Shown here piece by piece: positions 37,076 through 45,960 of a stretch of 64,000 bases of DNA. The stretch lies in contig NZ_JBAOJI010000008.1 in NCBI RefSeq assembly GCF_037080055.1, forward strand, positions 1 to 64,000, written 5' to 3'. The first letter of the stretch is position 1. Each line of letters opens with the position of its first letter. The stretch is from Halovenus sp037080055. GTDB lineage: Archaea; Halobacteriota; Halobacteria; Halobacteriales; Haloarculaceae. The notes below the pieces were generated by a model. The model made no database searches. It saw only the letters and a program-made list of their open reading frames with translations, and was not told the origin of the DNA. A program made the position numbers and the translations under genes.

Positions 37076-37666
37076 TTACTTGCCGCGACCGTTGCCGGCG
37101 TTCAGACTCGGGCGGGTCTTCTCCGCGCCCTTGCCGCGCTGACCGAGTCCACGGTTCTGCTTGCCGGCGCTGGTGAGGCCACGCAGCGCGCGGTTCTTGT
37201 GGGTGTCGCCGCAGATCCAGTTGAGGTCGTCGTCGTTTTCGATTGCGGGGTGTTCCGGATCGACGAGGATGATTTCGTGCCACTTCTGGCTGCCGTCTTC
37301 CCCGACCCAGTAGGAGTTGAGCACGCGCATGTTCGGGTGTTTGCGCGAGGCGCGTTCTTCGGCGACGCGCTGGATGTCTTTCCGTCGGGTGATTCGGGTT
37401 ACACCCTGTCGTTTCGAGCGTCGTCCCGCTTTGTGGCGCTGTTTCCGTGCGCCACCCTTGCGGACGCTGACGCGGACGACCGTGATGCCCTGCTTGGCCT
37501 TGTAGCCAAGCGAGCGTGCGCGGTCGAGTCGCGTCGGATTGTCGATGCGCTCGATTGCGCCCTGGTCGCGCCAGTCCTGTTGTCGTTGCCACTGCAGTTC
37601 CGCCAGTTTGCCGTCGTCCGGGTCCTTCCAAGCGTCCCGGATATGTGCGTAGAAGCTTTTTGCCAT
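37076..37666 (-). CDS. rpl15e: large-subunit ribosomal protein L15e
   Basis: This 196-residue protein begins MAKSFYAHIRDAWKDP and has the conserved ARSLGYKAKQGITVVRVSVR, RVAEERASRKHPNMRVLNSY and HKNRALRGLTSAGKQNRGLG. It is a basic rRNA-binding protein found in archaea and eukaryotes and is unusually basic among its acidic neighbours. Length is typical. It is expressed from its own promoter, with a T-rich terminator after the stop. Confidence 0.97.
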   Translation of the reverse strand: MAKSFYAHIRDAWKDPDDGKLAELQWQRQQDWRDQGAIERIDNPTRLDRARSLGYKAKQGITVVRVSVRKGGARKQRHKAGRRSKRQGVTRITRRKDIQRVAEERASRKHPNMRVLNSYWVGEDGSQKWHEIILVDPEHPAIENDDDLNWICGDTHKNRALRGLTSAGKQNRGLGQRGKGAEKTRPSLNAGNGRGK

Positions 37667-37845
37667 GGGTATTCACCCACGGGCGTTGTGTGGTTCAAGC
37701 CGTGAGGCTCACATCCCGACCTGTATAACAGGTGCCCACTGGTGCCCGTGACTGCCAGCGAGTTACTGGTCGTACCGGAGTTGCGGATAAAAGGATATCG
37801 AACTCCGACGACAGCGATATATCGCCACAGCGACTAGTTGTGCGT

Positions 37846-38421
37846 ATGGAAACCGCAGCCTCACGGCCCGAGTCCTGCGTCGAGTGCGGCGAGCCGCTGG
37901 CCCTGTTCCAGCCGGTCTGTGAGCGCTGCGAGACGAGCCACGAGTGGACCTATCGAGCCCCGTGTCACGATTGTCGGGAAACCGCCGACTACACCGGCGA
38001 GAACTGCCCACACTGCGGAGCGACGCTGTCGGTCTGGCGGGCGCTGGAAGCCGAGGCACTCGACCGTGAGCAGCCACTGCTGATCTGGAAGGCGGCGGTG
38101 CCGCGCCCGACCGAGATGGGCTATCTGATCCACTTCGGGAGCGTCCACGGCCAGTGGGCGGATTACCGCCGGTCGCTCGGCGAGAACGGCGACTTGCACA
38201 TTCGCTCGTATCCGAAGCGGTACGAACTCCATCACGACGACGTGAGTGCTGTCGACACCCCCGGCAGACACCTCCTCCGGCACGGCCTCCCCGCGGCGAC
38301 AGCGAGCGGGATCGATCTCGCGACGCGTGTCGGCAAGACAGTCAGAGAGTCCGGGCGACTGCTGGGAAAGACGGTCCGTTCGCCGTACACGTGGCTGTCT
38401 AAAAAGCGGGATTCGGAGTAA
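37846..38421 (+). CDS. zinc-ribbon protein of unknown function
   Basis: This 191-residue protein has four CxxC knuckles in residues 10-60 (CVECGE, CERCET, CHDCRE, CPHCGA), forming two zinc ribbons. The C-terminal part (about 75-190) has no recognisable motif; it is basic and polar with no clear membrane segment. The upstream in-frame extension to 37732 is unlikely to be translated. It lies alone between rpl15e (divergent) and the AOR gene. Confidence 0.7.
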   Translation: METAASRPESCVECGEPLALFQPVCERCETSHEWTYRAPCHDCRETADYTGENCPHCGATLSVWRALEAEALDREQPLLIWKAAVPRPTEMGYLIHFGSVHGQWADYRRSLGENGDLHIRSYPKRYELHHDDVSAVDTPGRHLLRHGLPAATASGIDLATRVGKTVRESGRLLGKTVRSPYTWLSKKRDSE

Positions 38422-38440
38422 CGGGAATTCTCGCCAGCAG

Positions 38441-38450
38441 ATTTATTTTC
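38441..38450 (+). promoter_or_regulatory. TATA box of the aldehyde:ferredoxin oxidoreductase gene
   Basis: ATTTATTTTC lies about 26 bases before the ATG at 38471, predicting a leaderless transcript. The intervening bases contain GCATGC. Confidence 0.45.
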
Positions 38451-38470
38451 GCATGCCTAGATAGACTGGT

Positions 38471-40144
38471 ATGCTTCGCGCAAAAGGACCGCTTCTCTCG
38501 ATTGATCTCACAGCACAGGAGACAGCGACTGAATCGATTACAGAGACGCTCGAATCGTTTATCGGCGGCCGCGGCGTCGCGACCCGACTCGCCCACGAGC
38601 GGATCCCGTTCGACGCCGATCCACTGGGGACGGACAATCGGCTGTACTTCTCGACCGGCCCGATGCAGCAGTCCCAGATGAGTTTCACCGGTCGGATGAA
38701 CGCGACGGCCGTCTCGCCGCTCACCGATGGGTTGCTCTCCTCGAACGCCGGCGGCTTCATGTCCCGGAACTTCGCCGCGACAGGGTACAGCGCCGTCGAG
38801 ATTACGGGCGAGAGCGACGAACTCACAGTCATCCACGTTACCGACGACGGAATCGACTTCGAGTCTGTCCCGGAACTGACCGGCGCGACTGTCTCCGAGG
38901 TGACCGACCACGTCGAGCAAAGCCGCGGGCTGGACGCTGAACACATCGCCGCCATCGGGCCAGCGGGGGAGAACGAGGTCCGCTTCGCGTCGATCATGAC
39001 CACAGAAAGCCGAGCGTTCGGCCGCGGCGGCCTCGGTGCCGTCCTCGGATCGAAGAACGTCAAGGCGATTACCTTCGAGGGCGACTCTGCGCCCGACGTG
39101 GAGATTCCGGAGATCCAGATGGAGATTCACCAAGACGCCGCGACGAGCGATCACATCATGAAGCGCCAAGGGACGAGTTCGGTGACGGATCTGGCAAACG
39201 AGGTCGACGGGCTACCGACACGGTACTGGCGCGACCGACAGTTCGAGGGCGTCGAGGGGATCAACGGTGCGGCCGTCGAGTCGAAGAAGTACAAGAAGGG
39301 AACCTGCTCGCAATGTGCCTTCGCCTGCAAACTCCCGACCAAAGACGAGGAGAGTGGCCTCGAGACGGAGGGCCCGGAGTTCGAGACCCTCGCGGCGTTT
39401 GGCTCGAACTGCTCGGTCGACGACATCGTCGAGGTGATGCAATCGAACGAACTCTGTGACGAACTCGGGATGGACACGATTTCCTGTGGCAATACCATCG
39501 CCGCCTACCTGGCGAGCGAAGACGAGTTCGGCAACGTCGAGTTGATCCACGACCTCGTCGAAAAAATTGCCCACCGCGAGGGGGTCGGCGATACACTCGC
39601 AGAGGGTATCGACCGAATCCACGGTGATCTCGGCGTCGAGAACTGGACGGTCAAGGGGCTAGATTTCGCCGCCCACGAGGGGCGCTCGCTCAACGGACAG
39701 GGGCTGGCCTATGCGGTGGCCAACCGCGGCGCCGATCACATGTACTCGACGTTTTACGCCTGGGAGTACCCGCTGGTCGGCGGCGATCAGGCCTTCGATC
39801 CGAAGGGACTGGAGGGGAAAGCCGCCGCCGTGGCGGTTCAGGAGAACACCCGCGCGCTCGAAGACTGCGGCGTCGTCTGCCGGTTCTCTCGGGGAATGCT
39901 CGCCAGTCAGCCCGAACGCATGGAGACACTGTTCGGCGCGGAGATAGACGACCTGCGAGCAGTTGGCGGTCGGGTCGTCGAACTCGAACGGCACTTCAAC
40001 AACCAGCGCGGGTTCGATGCCGGCGACGATACGCTCCCGTACGACCTCGACGGCTTCGACAGCGCCCGATCTGAGTATTACGAGGCCCGGGGCTGGAACG
40101 ATGACGGGACTGTGCCCGAAGGCACCATCGAGTACGCGGGTTAG
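38471..40144 (+). CDS. aldehyde:ferredoxin oxidoreductase (tungsten, AOR family)
   Basis: This 557-residue protein has the AOR fold landmarks: SFIGGRGVATRL, NRLYFSTGPM, GRMNATAVSPLTDGLLSSNA and a Cys motif KGTCSQCAFACKLP that binds the 4Fe-4S cluster with a later Cys (DCGVVCRF). AOR enzymes hold a tungstopterin cofactor and oxidise aldehydes to acids with ferredoxin. Length is slightly short of the usual 600 residues but all landmarks are present. Its end overlaps the convergent DtxR-type gene by four bases (40141-40144). The aldehyde is unknown. Confidence 0.9.
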   Translation: MLRAKGPLLSIDLTAQETATESITETLESFIGGRGVATRLAHERIPFDADPLGTDNRLYFSTGPMQQSQMSFTGRMNATAVSPLTDGLLSSNAGGFMSRNFAATGYSAVEITGESDELTVIHVTDDGIDFESVPELTGATVSEVTDHVEQSRGLDAEHIAAIGPAGENEVRFASIMTTESRAFGRGGLGAVLGSKNVKAITFEGDSAPDVEIPEIQMEIHQDAATSDHIMKRQGTSSVTDLANEVDGLPTRYWRDRQFEGVEGINGAAVESKKYKKGTCSQCAFACKLPTKDEESGLETEGPEFETLAAFGSNCSVDDIVEVMQSNELCDELGMDTISCGNTIAAYLASEDEFGNVELIHDLVEKIAHREGVGDTLAEGIDRIHGDLGVENWTVKGLDFAAHEGRSLNGQGLAYAVANRGADHMYSTFYAWEYPLVGGDQAFDPKGLEGKAAAVAVQENTRALEDCGVVCRFSRGMLASQPERMETLFGAEIDDLRAVGGRVVELERHFNNQRGFDAGDDTLPYDLDGFDSARSEYYEARGWNDDGTVPEGTIEYAG

Positions 40145-40533
40145 CTTCTCTCCGACGGTCGCTCCGACTCTGACTCGAACTCTGCCGAGAGGACCGAGAC
40201 GATGCGCTCGGCGACGGCGGGACTCACCATGCTCGCCATTTCGACTGCTTCCTGTTCGTGTTCGTCGAGATCGAGGACCTCGCGGAAGAACCACGAGAGC
40301 GCGACGTAGGCCTCGTGCAGTTGTTCGGCCTCCTCGCGGCCGGCGTCGGTCAACGTCGCGCCCTCGTAGCTCTCGTAGCTGACGAGTCCGTCCCGGTCGA
40401 GTCGGTTCAGCATCTCCGTCACCGACGCCGGCGAGCGATCCAGCATCTCCGCGAGTTCACCGGGCGGGATCGGCGGTGTCAGCCGGTGTTCGGCGATGTA
40501 CAGCGCCAGCAAGTACTGCGAGTCCCCCGTCAT
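40141..40533 (-). CDS. DtxR/MntR-type metal-dependent transcription regulator
   Basis: This 130-residue protein has an N-terminal winged helix (about 5-65: PIPPGELAEMLDRSPASVTE, then MLNRLDRDGLVSYESYEGATL). A dimerisation and metal-binding helix region follows (about 70-110, FFREVLDLDEHEQEAVEMAS). It matches the DtxR/SirR/TroR family, which senses Fe2+ or Mn2+, although it ends before the third SH3-like domain and so is a two-domain form. A DtxR-box-like palindrome at 40576-40591 lies 43-58 bases before its start and suggests autoregulation. Confidence 0.88.
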   Translation of the reverse strand: MTGDSQYLLALYIAEHRLTPPIPPGELAEMLDRSPASVTEMLNRLDRDGLVSYESYEGATLTDAGREEAEQLHEAYVALSWFFREVLDLDEHEQEAVEMASMVSPAVAERIVSVLSAEFESESERPSERS

Positions 40534-40575
40534 GCTCTGTCCACGGCGCGCTCAGTTCCGTCTCCAGCCATGGTT

Positions 40576-40591
40576 TTTAGGCCCACCTAAA
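40576..40591. promoter_or_regulatory. DtxR-family operator palindrome
   Basis: TTTAGG-CCCA-CCTAAA is a perfect 6+6 inverted repeat. It resembles the TTAGG/CCTAA half-sites of DtxR-family operators and lies directly upstream of the DtxR-type gene. This strongly suggests metal-dependent autoregulation. Confidence 0.7.
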
Positions 40592-40720
40592 TGCACAAAG
40601 AACTTTCGGAGCGGAGGCCACCGTTCGGAGTGTTTGATATATCACTATAGAATTTATACCCGAGTCGGCGACAGTCGGGACTACACACAGGAATCGATGG
40701 CGAAAAGCGCTCTTGGTGGG

Positions 40721-41104
40721 CTATTCGATCTGTTCGCGGTACTCGTCGGGCGAGAGCAGGTCGTCGAGTTCGCCCTCGTCGTCAAGTTCGAGTTCGAGCA
40801 TCCAGCCGTCGCCGAAGGGGTCGTCGTTGACGAGTTCGGGGTCGTCAATCAGGTCGTCGTTCGTATCAGTGACCGTCCCGGAAACCGGAGCGTACAGATC
40901 CGAGACCGCTTTGATCGACTCGATGACGCCGAAGTCCTCGCCTTTGCTCAGTTGTTCGCCCTCCGCGGGGAGTTCGACGAAGACCACGTCGCCGAGTTCG
41001 TCTTGTGCGAAATCCGAGATGCCGATGCGAACGGTGCCGTTTTGCCGGCGTGCCCACTCGTGAGAGTCGAGATACCGGCAGTCGTCTGGGACTGTGAAGC
41101 TCAT
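40721..41104 (-). CDS. gcvH: glycine cleavage system H protein
   Basis: This 127-residue protein has RYLDSHEWAR at the start and the lipoylation loop FGVIESIKAVSDLYAPVSG, where the central Lys (about residue 66) carries lipoate. GcvH shuttles the aminomethyl group between P, T and L proteins in glycine breakdown and one-carbon supply. The start overlaps the gcvT stop by four bases, so the genes are coupled. The P-protein genes are not in the window. Confidence 0.95.
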   Translation of the reverse strand: MSFTVPDDCRYLDSHEWARRQNGTVRIGISDFAQDELGDVVFVELPAEGEQLSKGEDFGVIESIKAVSDLYAPVSGTVTDTNDDLIDDPELVNDDPFGDGWMLELELDDEGELDDLLSPDEYREQIE

Positions 41105-42174
41105 GATAGGAATGGTGTCGTGGTGGTACGTGCTTTCTTCGGTTCGCCGCGAACGACGATCCGGACGGTTTGATCTGACCCCGCGTACTCTCGGGGGAGG
41201 TAGGCGAGCGCGATTGGGTCATCCAACGTCGGGCTCATCGTCCCGCTAGTCACCTCACCGATCTGTTCGCCATCGGGTGTTTCGACGGCGTATCCCTGTC
41301 GTGGAACCCCTCGCTCACGCATGACGAGGCCGACCAATTTCTCCTCGGGACCCTCGACGTCGACGCCCTCCAGTGCGTCGCGACCGAGAAACTCCGTATC
41401 GAGTTTGACTGTAAAGCCGATGCCAGCCTCGTAGGGATTGCGGGGGTTGTCCTCGGGATCGAAGTCCTGCCCAGAGAGCAGAAACCCCATCTCCAGACGC
41501 AGGGTATCCCGAGCGCCCAGCCCACAGGGCTGACACTCCAGAGCCGACCAGACTGACTCACCATCATCCCAGGGACAGAGCAACTCGAACCCTTGCTCAC
41601 CGGTGTAGCCCGTGCGCGCGAGAATCGCCTCCGTACCGGCAACGGTGGTGCTGGTTACCTCGAAACGGGATAGCTCCGACAGATCGGCATCGGTCTGTTC
41701 GCCGAGCAACTCCTGGGAGTCTGGCCCCTGAACGGCGATCATCGCGTACTCTTCGGTTCGGTTGGTTACTGTCGCCTCGAACTCCCACTGATCACGGTGC
41801 TCGACGGTCCACTCGTAGATCTGTTCGTCGTGGCCCGCGTTGGGGATGAACAGATACTGTTCGGACTCCGATTCGGGAAGGCGGTAGACGACGGTGTCGT
41901 CGAGCATGATACCGGACTCGTCGGTGATCGCGGCGTAGTGACCCTCACCTGGATGGAGACCTGTGACATCGTTCGTCGTGAGTCGCTGGAGCAAGCGGGT
42001 CGCGTCCGGCCCCGAAACCGTGATTTCGCCCATGTGCGACACATCGAATTTGCCCACAGTCTCACGGACGGCGGTGTGTTCCGTCCGAATCGAATCGAAC
42101 TCGACGGGCATCTCCCAGCCCCCGAAATCTGTCTGCTTCGCCGAGTGCTCGATCGGCGGCTGTCGTAACGACAT
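41101..42174 (-). CDS. gcvT: glycine cleavage system T protein (aminomethyltransferase)
   Basis: This 357-residue protein starts MSLRQPPIEHSAKQTDFGGW and has FDVSHMGEITVSG, GPDSQELLG, ILARTGYTGEQGFELLCPWD and GARDTLRLEMGFLLSGQD. These are the folate- and substrate-binding motifs of GcvT. It transfers the methylene group from lipoyl-GcvH to tetrahydrofolate-type carriers, releasing ammonia. It is the first gene of gcvT-gcvH. The C-terminal barrel (EEKLVGLVMRERGVP, VTSGTMSPTLDDPIALAYLP) is complete. Confidence 0.94.
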   Translation of the reverse strand: MSLRQPPIEHSAKQTDFGGWEMPVEFDSIRTEHTAVRETVGKFDVSHMGEITVSGPDATRLLQRLTTNDVTGLHPGEGHYAAITDESGIMLDDTVVYRLPESESEQYLFIPNAGHDEQIYEWTVEHRDQWEFEATVTNRTEEYAMIAVQGPDSQELLGEQTDADLSELSRFEVTSTTVAGTEAILARTGYTGEQGFELLCPWDDGESVWSALECQPCGLGARDTLRLEMGFLLSGQDFDPEDNPRNPYEAGIGFTVKLDTEFLGRDALEGVDVEGPEEKLVGLVMRERGVPRQGYAVETPDGEQIGEVTSGTMSPTLDDPIALAYLPREYAGSDQTVRIVVRGEPKKARTTTTPFLS

Positions 42175-42421
42175 ACCTTCTGAGAGGTCACGAAGGGACC
42201 TAATGGTTGTGTCGGGGCCGTCTGAACGGCCAGAAATAAATCATATGTCGCGATATCAAATCAGGCGTACTGGAATCGAACCACCCCCGTGGGACGAAGC
42301 ATCAAGCCTAATTCGAGGGTAACCGGCCAAACAGGAGGACAACGAGGACAGCGAGTGCGTGGACAGTCCCACTTCGTATTCACCCCCAAACTATTACCTT
42401 AAACACCTACAATACCTTAAT

Positions 42422-42446
42422 GAGTGCCGGCAGACAACTGGCACTC
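42422..42446 (+). promoter_or_regulatory. 5'-leader hairpin before the rubredoxin-like gene
   Basis: GAGTGCC (42422-42428) pairs with GGCACTC (42440-42446) across an 11-base loop, ten bases before the ATG at 42457. It could be an operator or an RNA hairpin that influences translation. Effect unknown. Confidence 0.35.
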
Positions 42447-42456
42447 GTGGATTCAT

Positions 42457-42600
42457 ATGAGAGATGTCGAACAACACCGCGATACAGAGACACCGTACGA
42501 GTGCTTCGAGTGTGGCCTGATCACCTACGCGACAAACCAACCCGAGAACTGTCCTGATTGCGGGGGTGAGATGCGGAATCGCCAGACACCGCTTGAGTAA
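42457..42600 (+). CDS. 47-residue rubredoxin/rubrerythrin-like zinc ribbon
   Basis: The small protein has two CxxC knuckles, ECFECG and NCPDCGGEMRN, the pattern of the short rubrerythrin-like or rubredoxin-like metal-binding proteins of haloarchaea. It ends two bases before the ATG of glutamate dehydrogenase, so the two are almost certainly on one mRNA. The Cys spacing supports one bound Zn or Fe. It may only help fold or regulate, but electron transfer cannot be excluded. Confidence 0.75.
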   Translation: MRDVEQHRDTETPYECFECGLITYATNQPENCPDCGGEMRNRQTPLE

Positions 42601-42602
42601 GC

Positions 42603-43910
42603 ATGGCATCTGAACCGACAGCAGACGATCCTGAGACGCAGACGGCACAGTCGACCGGAGAGAGTTATGCGGAGACCGCAGTCGAAACCGCACGACGGCA
42701 ACTCAACCACGCCGTCGAGCATCTCGAAATCGACTCGAATATCGTCGAACGACTTCGACACCCGACGAAGGTGCAGGAGGTGACAGTCCCAGTCGAGCGA
42801 GACGACGGGACTGTCGAGGTGTTCACTGGGTATCGGGCCCACCACGACAGCGTCCGCGGGCCGTACAAGGGAGGGCTTCGATTTCACCCCGAGGTGACCC
42901 GCGACGAGTGTGTCGGACTCAGTATGTGGATGACATGGAAGTGCGCGGTGATGGATCTCCCATTCGGTGGTGCGAAAGGCGGAGTTGCGGTCAACCCGAA
43001 AGAGTTGTCCGCGGAGGAAAAGGAGCGCCTGACCCGCCGATTCACCGAGGAGATCCGCGGCGTCATCGGACCGACGAAAGACATCCCTGCCCCCGATATG
43101 GGAACGGACTCACAGACGATGGCGTGGCTGATGGACGCCTACTCGATGCAGGAGGGCGAAACGATTCCGGGCGTCGTCACGGGGAAACCGCCGGTCGTCG
43201 GGGGAAGTAAAGGCCGCGAGGAAGCACCCGGGCGAAGCGTTGCGATCATCACCCGCGAGGTGCTCCGGTACTACGACCGCGATATCGAGGAGACGACTAT
43301 CGCCATGCAGGGGTACGGAAGCGTCGCTGCGAACGCTGCGCGACTGCTCAACGACTGGGGCGGAACGGTCGTCGCCGTCAGCGATGTCAACGGGGGAGTG
43401 TACGATCCGAACGGACTCGACACCCATGCGATTCCGTCCCACGACGAGAAACCAGAGGCCGTTACTCAGCAAGACGTTCCACATCTGGTGACGAACGACG
43501 AACTGCTCGAACTCGATGTCGACGTACTCGTCCCCGCCGCGGTCGGCAACGTTCTGACAGAGGACAACGCCGACGACATCGAGGCAGATCTCATCGTCGA
43601 GGGTGCAAACGGACCGACGACGACCGCTGCTGAAGAGATCTTCGCAGACCGAAACCTACCCGTGATCCCCGACATTCTCGCCAACGCGGGTGGGGTCACC
43701 GTCTCGTATTTCGAGTGGCTGCAGGATATCAACCGCCGGGCGTGGTCACTCGAGCGAGTCAACAACGAACTCGAATCGGAGATGGTCGACGCGTGGGAAG
43801 ATGTCTGTGTCGCGTACGAGGCAAACGATGTGACCTGGCGAGATGCGGCGTACATCGTTGCGCTCTCACGGATCGCCGAAGCCCACGAGACACGTGGTCT
43901 GTGGCCCTAA
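42603..43910 (+). CDS. gdhB: glutamate dehydrogenase
   Basis: This 435-residue protein has the GDH signature DLPFGGAKGGVAVNP with the catalytic Lys, HDSVRGPYKGGLRFHP with the substrate-binding Lys, and the Rossmann motif GYGSVAANAARLL. Haloarchaea carry several GDH paralogues that differ in NAD or NADP use; which it is cannot be settled from reading. It interconverts glutamate and 2-oxoglutarate plus ammonia. The neighbouring rubredoxin-like gene is co-transcribed. Downstream urease, 12 kb away, is an unlinked ammonia source. Confidence 0.94.
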   Translation: MASEPTADDPETQTAQSTGESYAETAVETARRQLNHAVEHLEIDSNIVERLRHPTKVQEVTVPVERDDGTVEVFTGYRAHHDSVRGPYKGGLRFHPEVTRDECVGLSMWMTWKCAVMDLPFGGAKGGVAVNPKELSAEEKERLTRRFTEEIRGVIGPTKDIPAPDMGTDSQTMAWLMDAYSMQEGETIPGVVTGKPPVVGGSKGREEAPGRSVAIITREVLRYYDRDIEETTIAMQGYGSVAANAARLLNDWGGTVVAVSDVNGGVYDPNGLDTHAIPSHDEKPEAVTQQDVPHLVTNDELLELDVDVLVPAAVGNVLTEDNADDIEADLIVEGANGPTTTAAEEIFADRNLPVIPDILANAGGVTVSYFEWLQDINRRAWSLERVNNELESEMVDAWEDVCVAYEANDVTWRDAAYIVALSRIAEAHETRGLWP

Positions 43911-44029
43911 CAGTCAAATTCTTTCGACCACGGTCGACTCACAGATCTGTCGGTCATCGCGGAGTGGTGGGGAGCTATGACAGCACGAGAAGTGCGAGCA
44001 ATTATGCGCCTCGCCGACCAACTCACGGT

Positions 44030-44779
44030 ATGCTTTCGTTTGTTGGACTTGGTCTGTACGACGAGCGGTCGATCACGGTCCGCGGCCGCGACGCACTCGC
44101 GACAGCAGATACGGCCTTCGTAGAGTGGTACACGAGCCGACTCGCCGGAACTGCTCTCGAGACACTCGAATCGACACACGACATCGAAATCGAGGTCCGG
44201 GACCGGGCTGGTGTCGAACAGGATCCAGAGCCCATTCTCGAGGCCGCCGAAGACGGCCACGCGGCCTTTCTCACTGCCGGAGATACGATGATCTCGACGA
44301 CACACGTCGACCTTCGGCTTCGCGCCCACGACAGCGGCATCGAGACGCAGGTGATCCACGGGACGACAGCCCAGACCGCAGCGAGTTCACTCACGGGGCT
44401 CCAGAACTACCGCTTCGGCAAGGCGACGACGCTTCCCTTCGAAGAAACTCACGGCGGCGTCCCCGCAAGCGTTGTCGAGACGATTCAGGCCAACCGCGAC
44501 CGCGGGCTGCATACGATCGTCTATCTCGACATCGATGGAGAGAACGATCGGTTTCTGACCGGAGACGCCGCAGCAGGACAACTCGCCACAGAACTCGACA
44601 CGACAGGTGTGGTGATCGGGCAAGCCGGCAGCGACGATCCGACGGTCCAGGCAGGCCCTCTCACAGAACTCGCCGACGGGTCGTTCGGCGACCCGCTACA
44701 CCTACTCGTGATTCCAGGCGAATTACATCCCATCGAAAAAGACGCGCTATCAGAACTGGCAGGACTCGAAGACGAGTAA
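44030..44779 (+). CDS. dphB: diphthine synthase
   Basis: This 249-residue methyltransferase begins MLSFVGLGLYDERSITVRG, the conserved N-terminus, and has AFLTAGDTMISTTHVDLRL, SSLTGLQNYRFGKATTLPF and LLVIPGELHPIEKDAL. It transfers methyl groups from S-adenosylmethionine to the modified histidine of elongation factor 2 during diphthamide synthesis, found in archaea and eukaryotes. The ATG at 44030 is chosen over upstream in-frame codons, which overlap the GDH gene. It is convergent with the archaeosortase gene. Confidence 0.95.
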   Translation: MLSFVGLGLYDERSITVRGRDALATADTAFVEWYTSRLAGTALETLESTHDIEIEVRDRAGVEQDPEPILEAAEDGHAAFLTAGDTMISTTHVDLRLRAHDSGIETQVIHGTTAQTAASSLTGLQNYRFGKATTLPFEETHGGVPASVVETIQANRDRGLHTIVYLDIDGENDRFLTGDAAAGQLATELDTTGVVIGQAGSDDPTVQAGPLTELADGSFGDPLHLLVIPGELHPIEKDALSELAGLEDE

Positions 44780-44788
44780 CCGCCCGGA

Positions 44789-45802
44789 TCAGTCCGCCGG
44801 ATCGGGCTGTTTCTCTTCGGTATCGACGTTCAGTGCCGCGGAGAGGTCGTGTTCCTCACCGGTCAGCAAGTAGAGCAGGTCTTCGATCGGTTCCATCACT
44901 TCGGGGACAATCCGGACCATCAGCCAGATGATGAGGAGCATGGCGACGACGGAGGCGCTCTGTGCCATGATCCGGTCAGCCCAGATATACGAGACCCGCA
45001 GGGAGTTCTCCAGTCCCCAGACAGTCATCGTTAGATCTGGGAAGAAGTGTGCGTACTGGTGTCCGTACGAGAGTGCGATGAAGACGTTGCGAACGAGATT
45101 CAGTACGTAGATGATCCCGATCGCAAGCGCGCTCGCCTTGAGTTTGCGACGCCAGTCCGCACTCACACCATTGACCAACCCAAGGACCACAGCCATGCTT
45201 CCGATCCCCGTACAGTCGAGAAGGATGGTATAGGTGATTGTCCCGTCGCCATTGAAGAACACGAACGTGTTGTCGTACATCTGTGTTTTCGCAGTGATCT
45301 CCCGGGTGGTATCAGGGTTCGATCCGGCAGGGATCTGCTGGGCTGTCAGATCCGACAGCTCAGTAACGACGGGTGGGTTGTACCCCAACAATTCGATAAT
45401 CGTACTCGTATGATTTGTAACGAGCAAGATCAACGGCTCGCGGATCGCGTCGATCATCAGAAACGGCACGTAGATGAACCCCATGATGGCAATCGCCCGT
45501 GAGAGCGTGAACAGCGAGTCTCGTCCCTCGTAGAACACTTTCGCAGCCATGAGCGAAAGCGGAACCGCAAGTATCGCACCGACACCACGGACTACACTCT
45601 GATCGACGACGAGAAACGGCTGAATGAGCATCAACGCAAAGACTGAGAAGATGATCCACGCGCCGACGTAGACGGTTCGGGCGTACTCGCGGTCGACCGC
45701 TTCGAGCACGACAGCGATAGTGAACAATCCCAAAGTGAGCCAGCCAACCGGTTCGGCGTACCCTCCGAGGGCGGCGAAGGCGTCGTTGATCTGGCCGAGC
45801 AT
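44789..45802 (-). CDS. artA: archaeosortase A
   Basis: This 337-residue membrane protein has about eight hydrophobic segments. The catalytic Cys is in LLDCTGIGSMAVV and the conserved Arg in NLVRNVFIALSYGH, the cysteine-arginine pattern of archaeosortases. The family cleaves the PGF-CTERM tail of surface proteins and attaches them to a lipid. Its likely substrate, the S-layer glycoprotein with a PGF tail, is encoded 158 bases upstream on the same strand. An intrinsic terminator separates them, so artA probably has its own promoter. Confidence 0.94.
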   Translation of the reverse strand: MLGQINDAFAALGGYAEPVGWLTLGLFTIAVVLEAVDREYARTVYVGAWIIFSVFALMLIQPFLVVDQSVVRGVGAILAVPLSLMAAKVFYEGRDSLFTLSRAIAIMGFIYVPFLMIDAIREPLILLVTNHTSTIIELLGYNPPVVTELSDLTAQQIPAGSNPDTTREITAKTQMYDNTFVFFNGDGTITYTILLDCTGIGSMAVVLGLVNGVSADWRRKLKASALAIGIIYVLNLVRNVFIALSYGHQYAHFFPDLTMTVWGLENSLRVSYIWADRIMAQSASVVAMLLIIWLMVRIVPEVMEPIEDLLYLLTGEEHDLSAALNVDTEEKQPDPAD

Positions 45803-45912
45803 CTACACACCCGTTGGGTTATCGCGAGTATATGTCTTATTGTTACGGTACTCAGCAGAGTGAAGACTGATCAGCAGAACAGGAACCACGGCGTCGCCGC
45901 TATTCGGTGTGA

Positions 45913-45960
45913 AAATAAAAGAAAGTGAACCGCAAGTGACGACCGAACTACGTCCGGTCG
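45913..45960 (-). terminator. hairpin-plus-T terminator of the S-layer gene
   Basis: Directly after the S-layer stop (TAA at 45961-45963) the minus strand has a CGACCGG/CCGGTCG-type stem (45940-45945 with 45955-45960), then a T-rich stretch (45913-45925). This looks like an intrinsic terminator. Confidence 0.65.

Noticed and set aside
42266..42320. tRNA 3'-end remnant on the minus strand (GGTTCGATTCC)
   Set aside because: Only a T-loop-like stretch with a three-pair stem is visible; no acceptor or anticodon arm, so chance similarity is likely.
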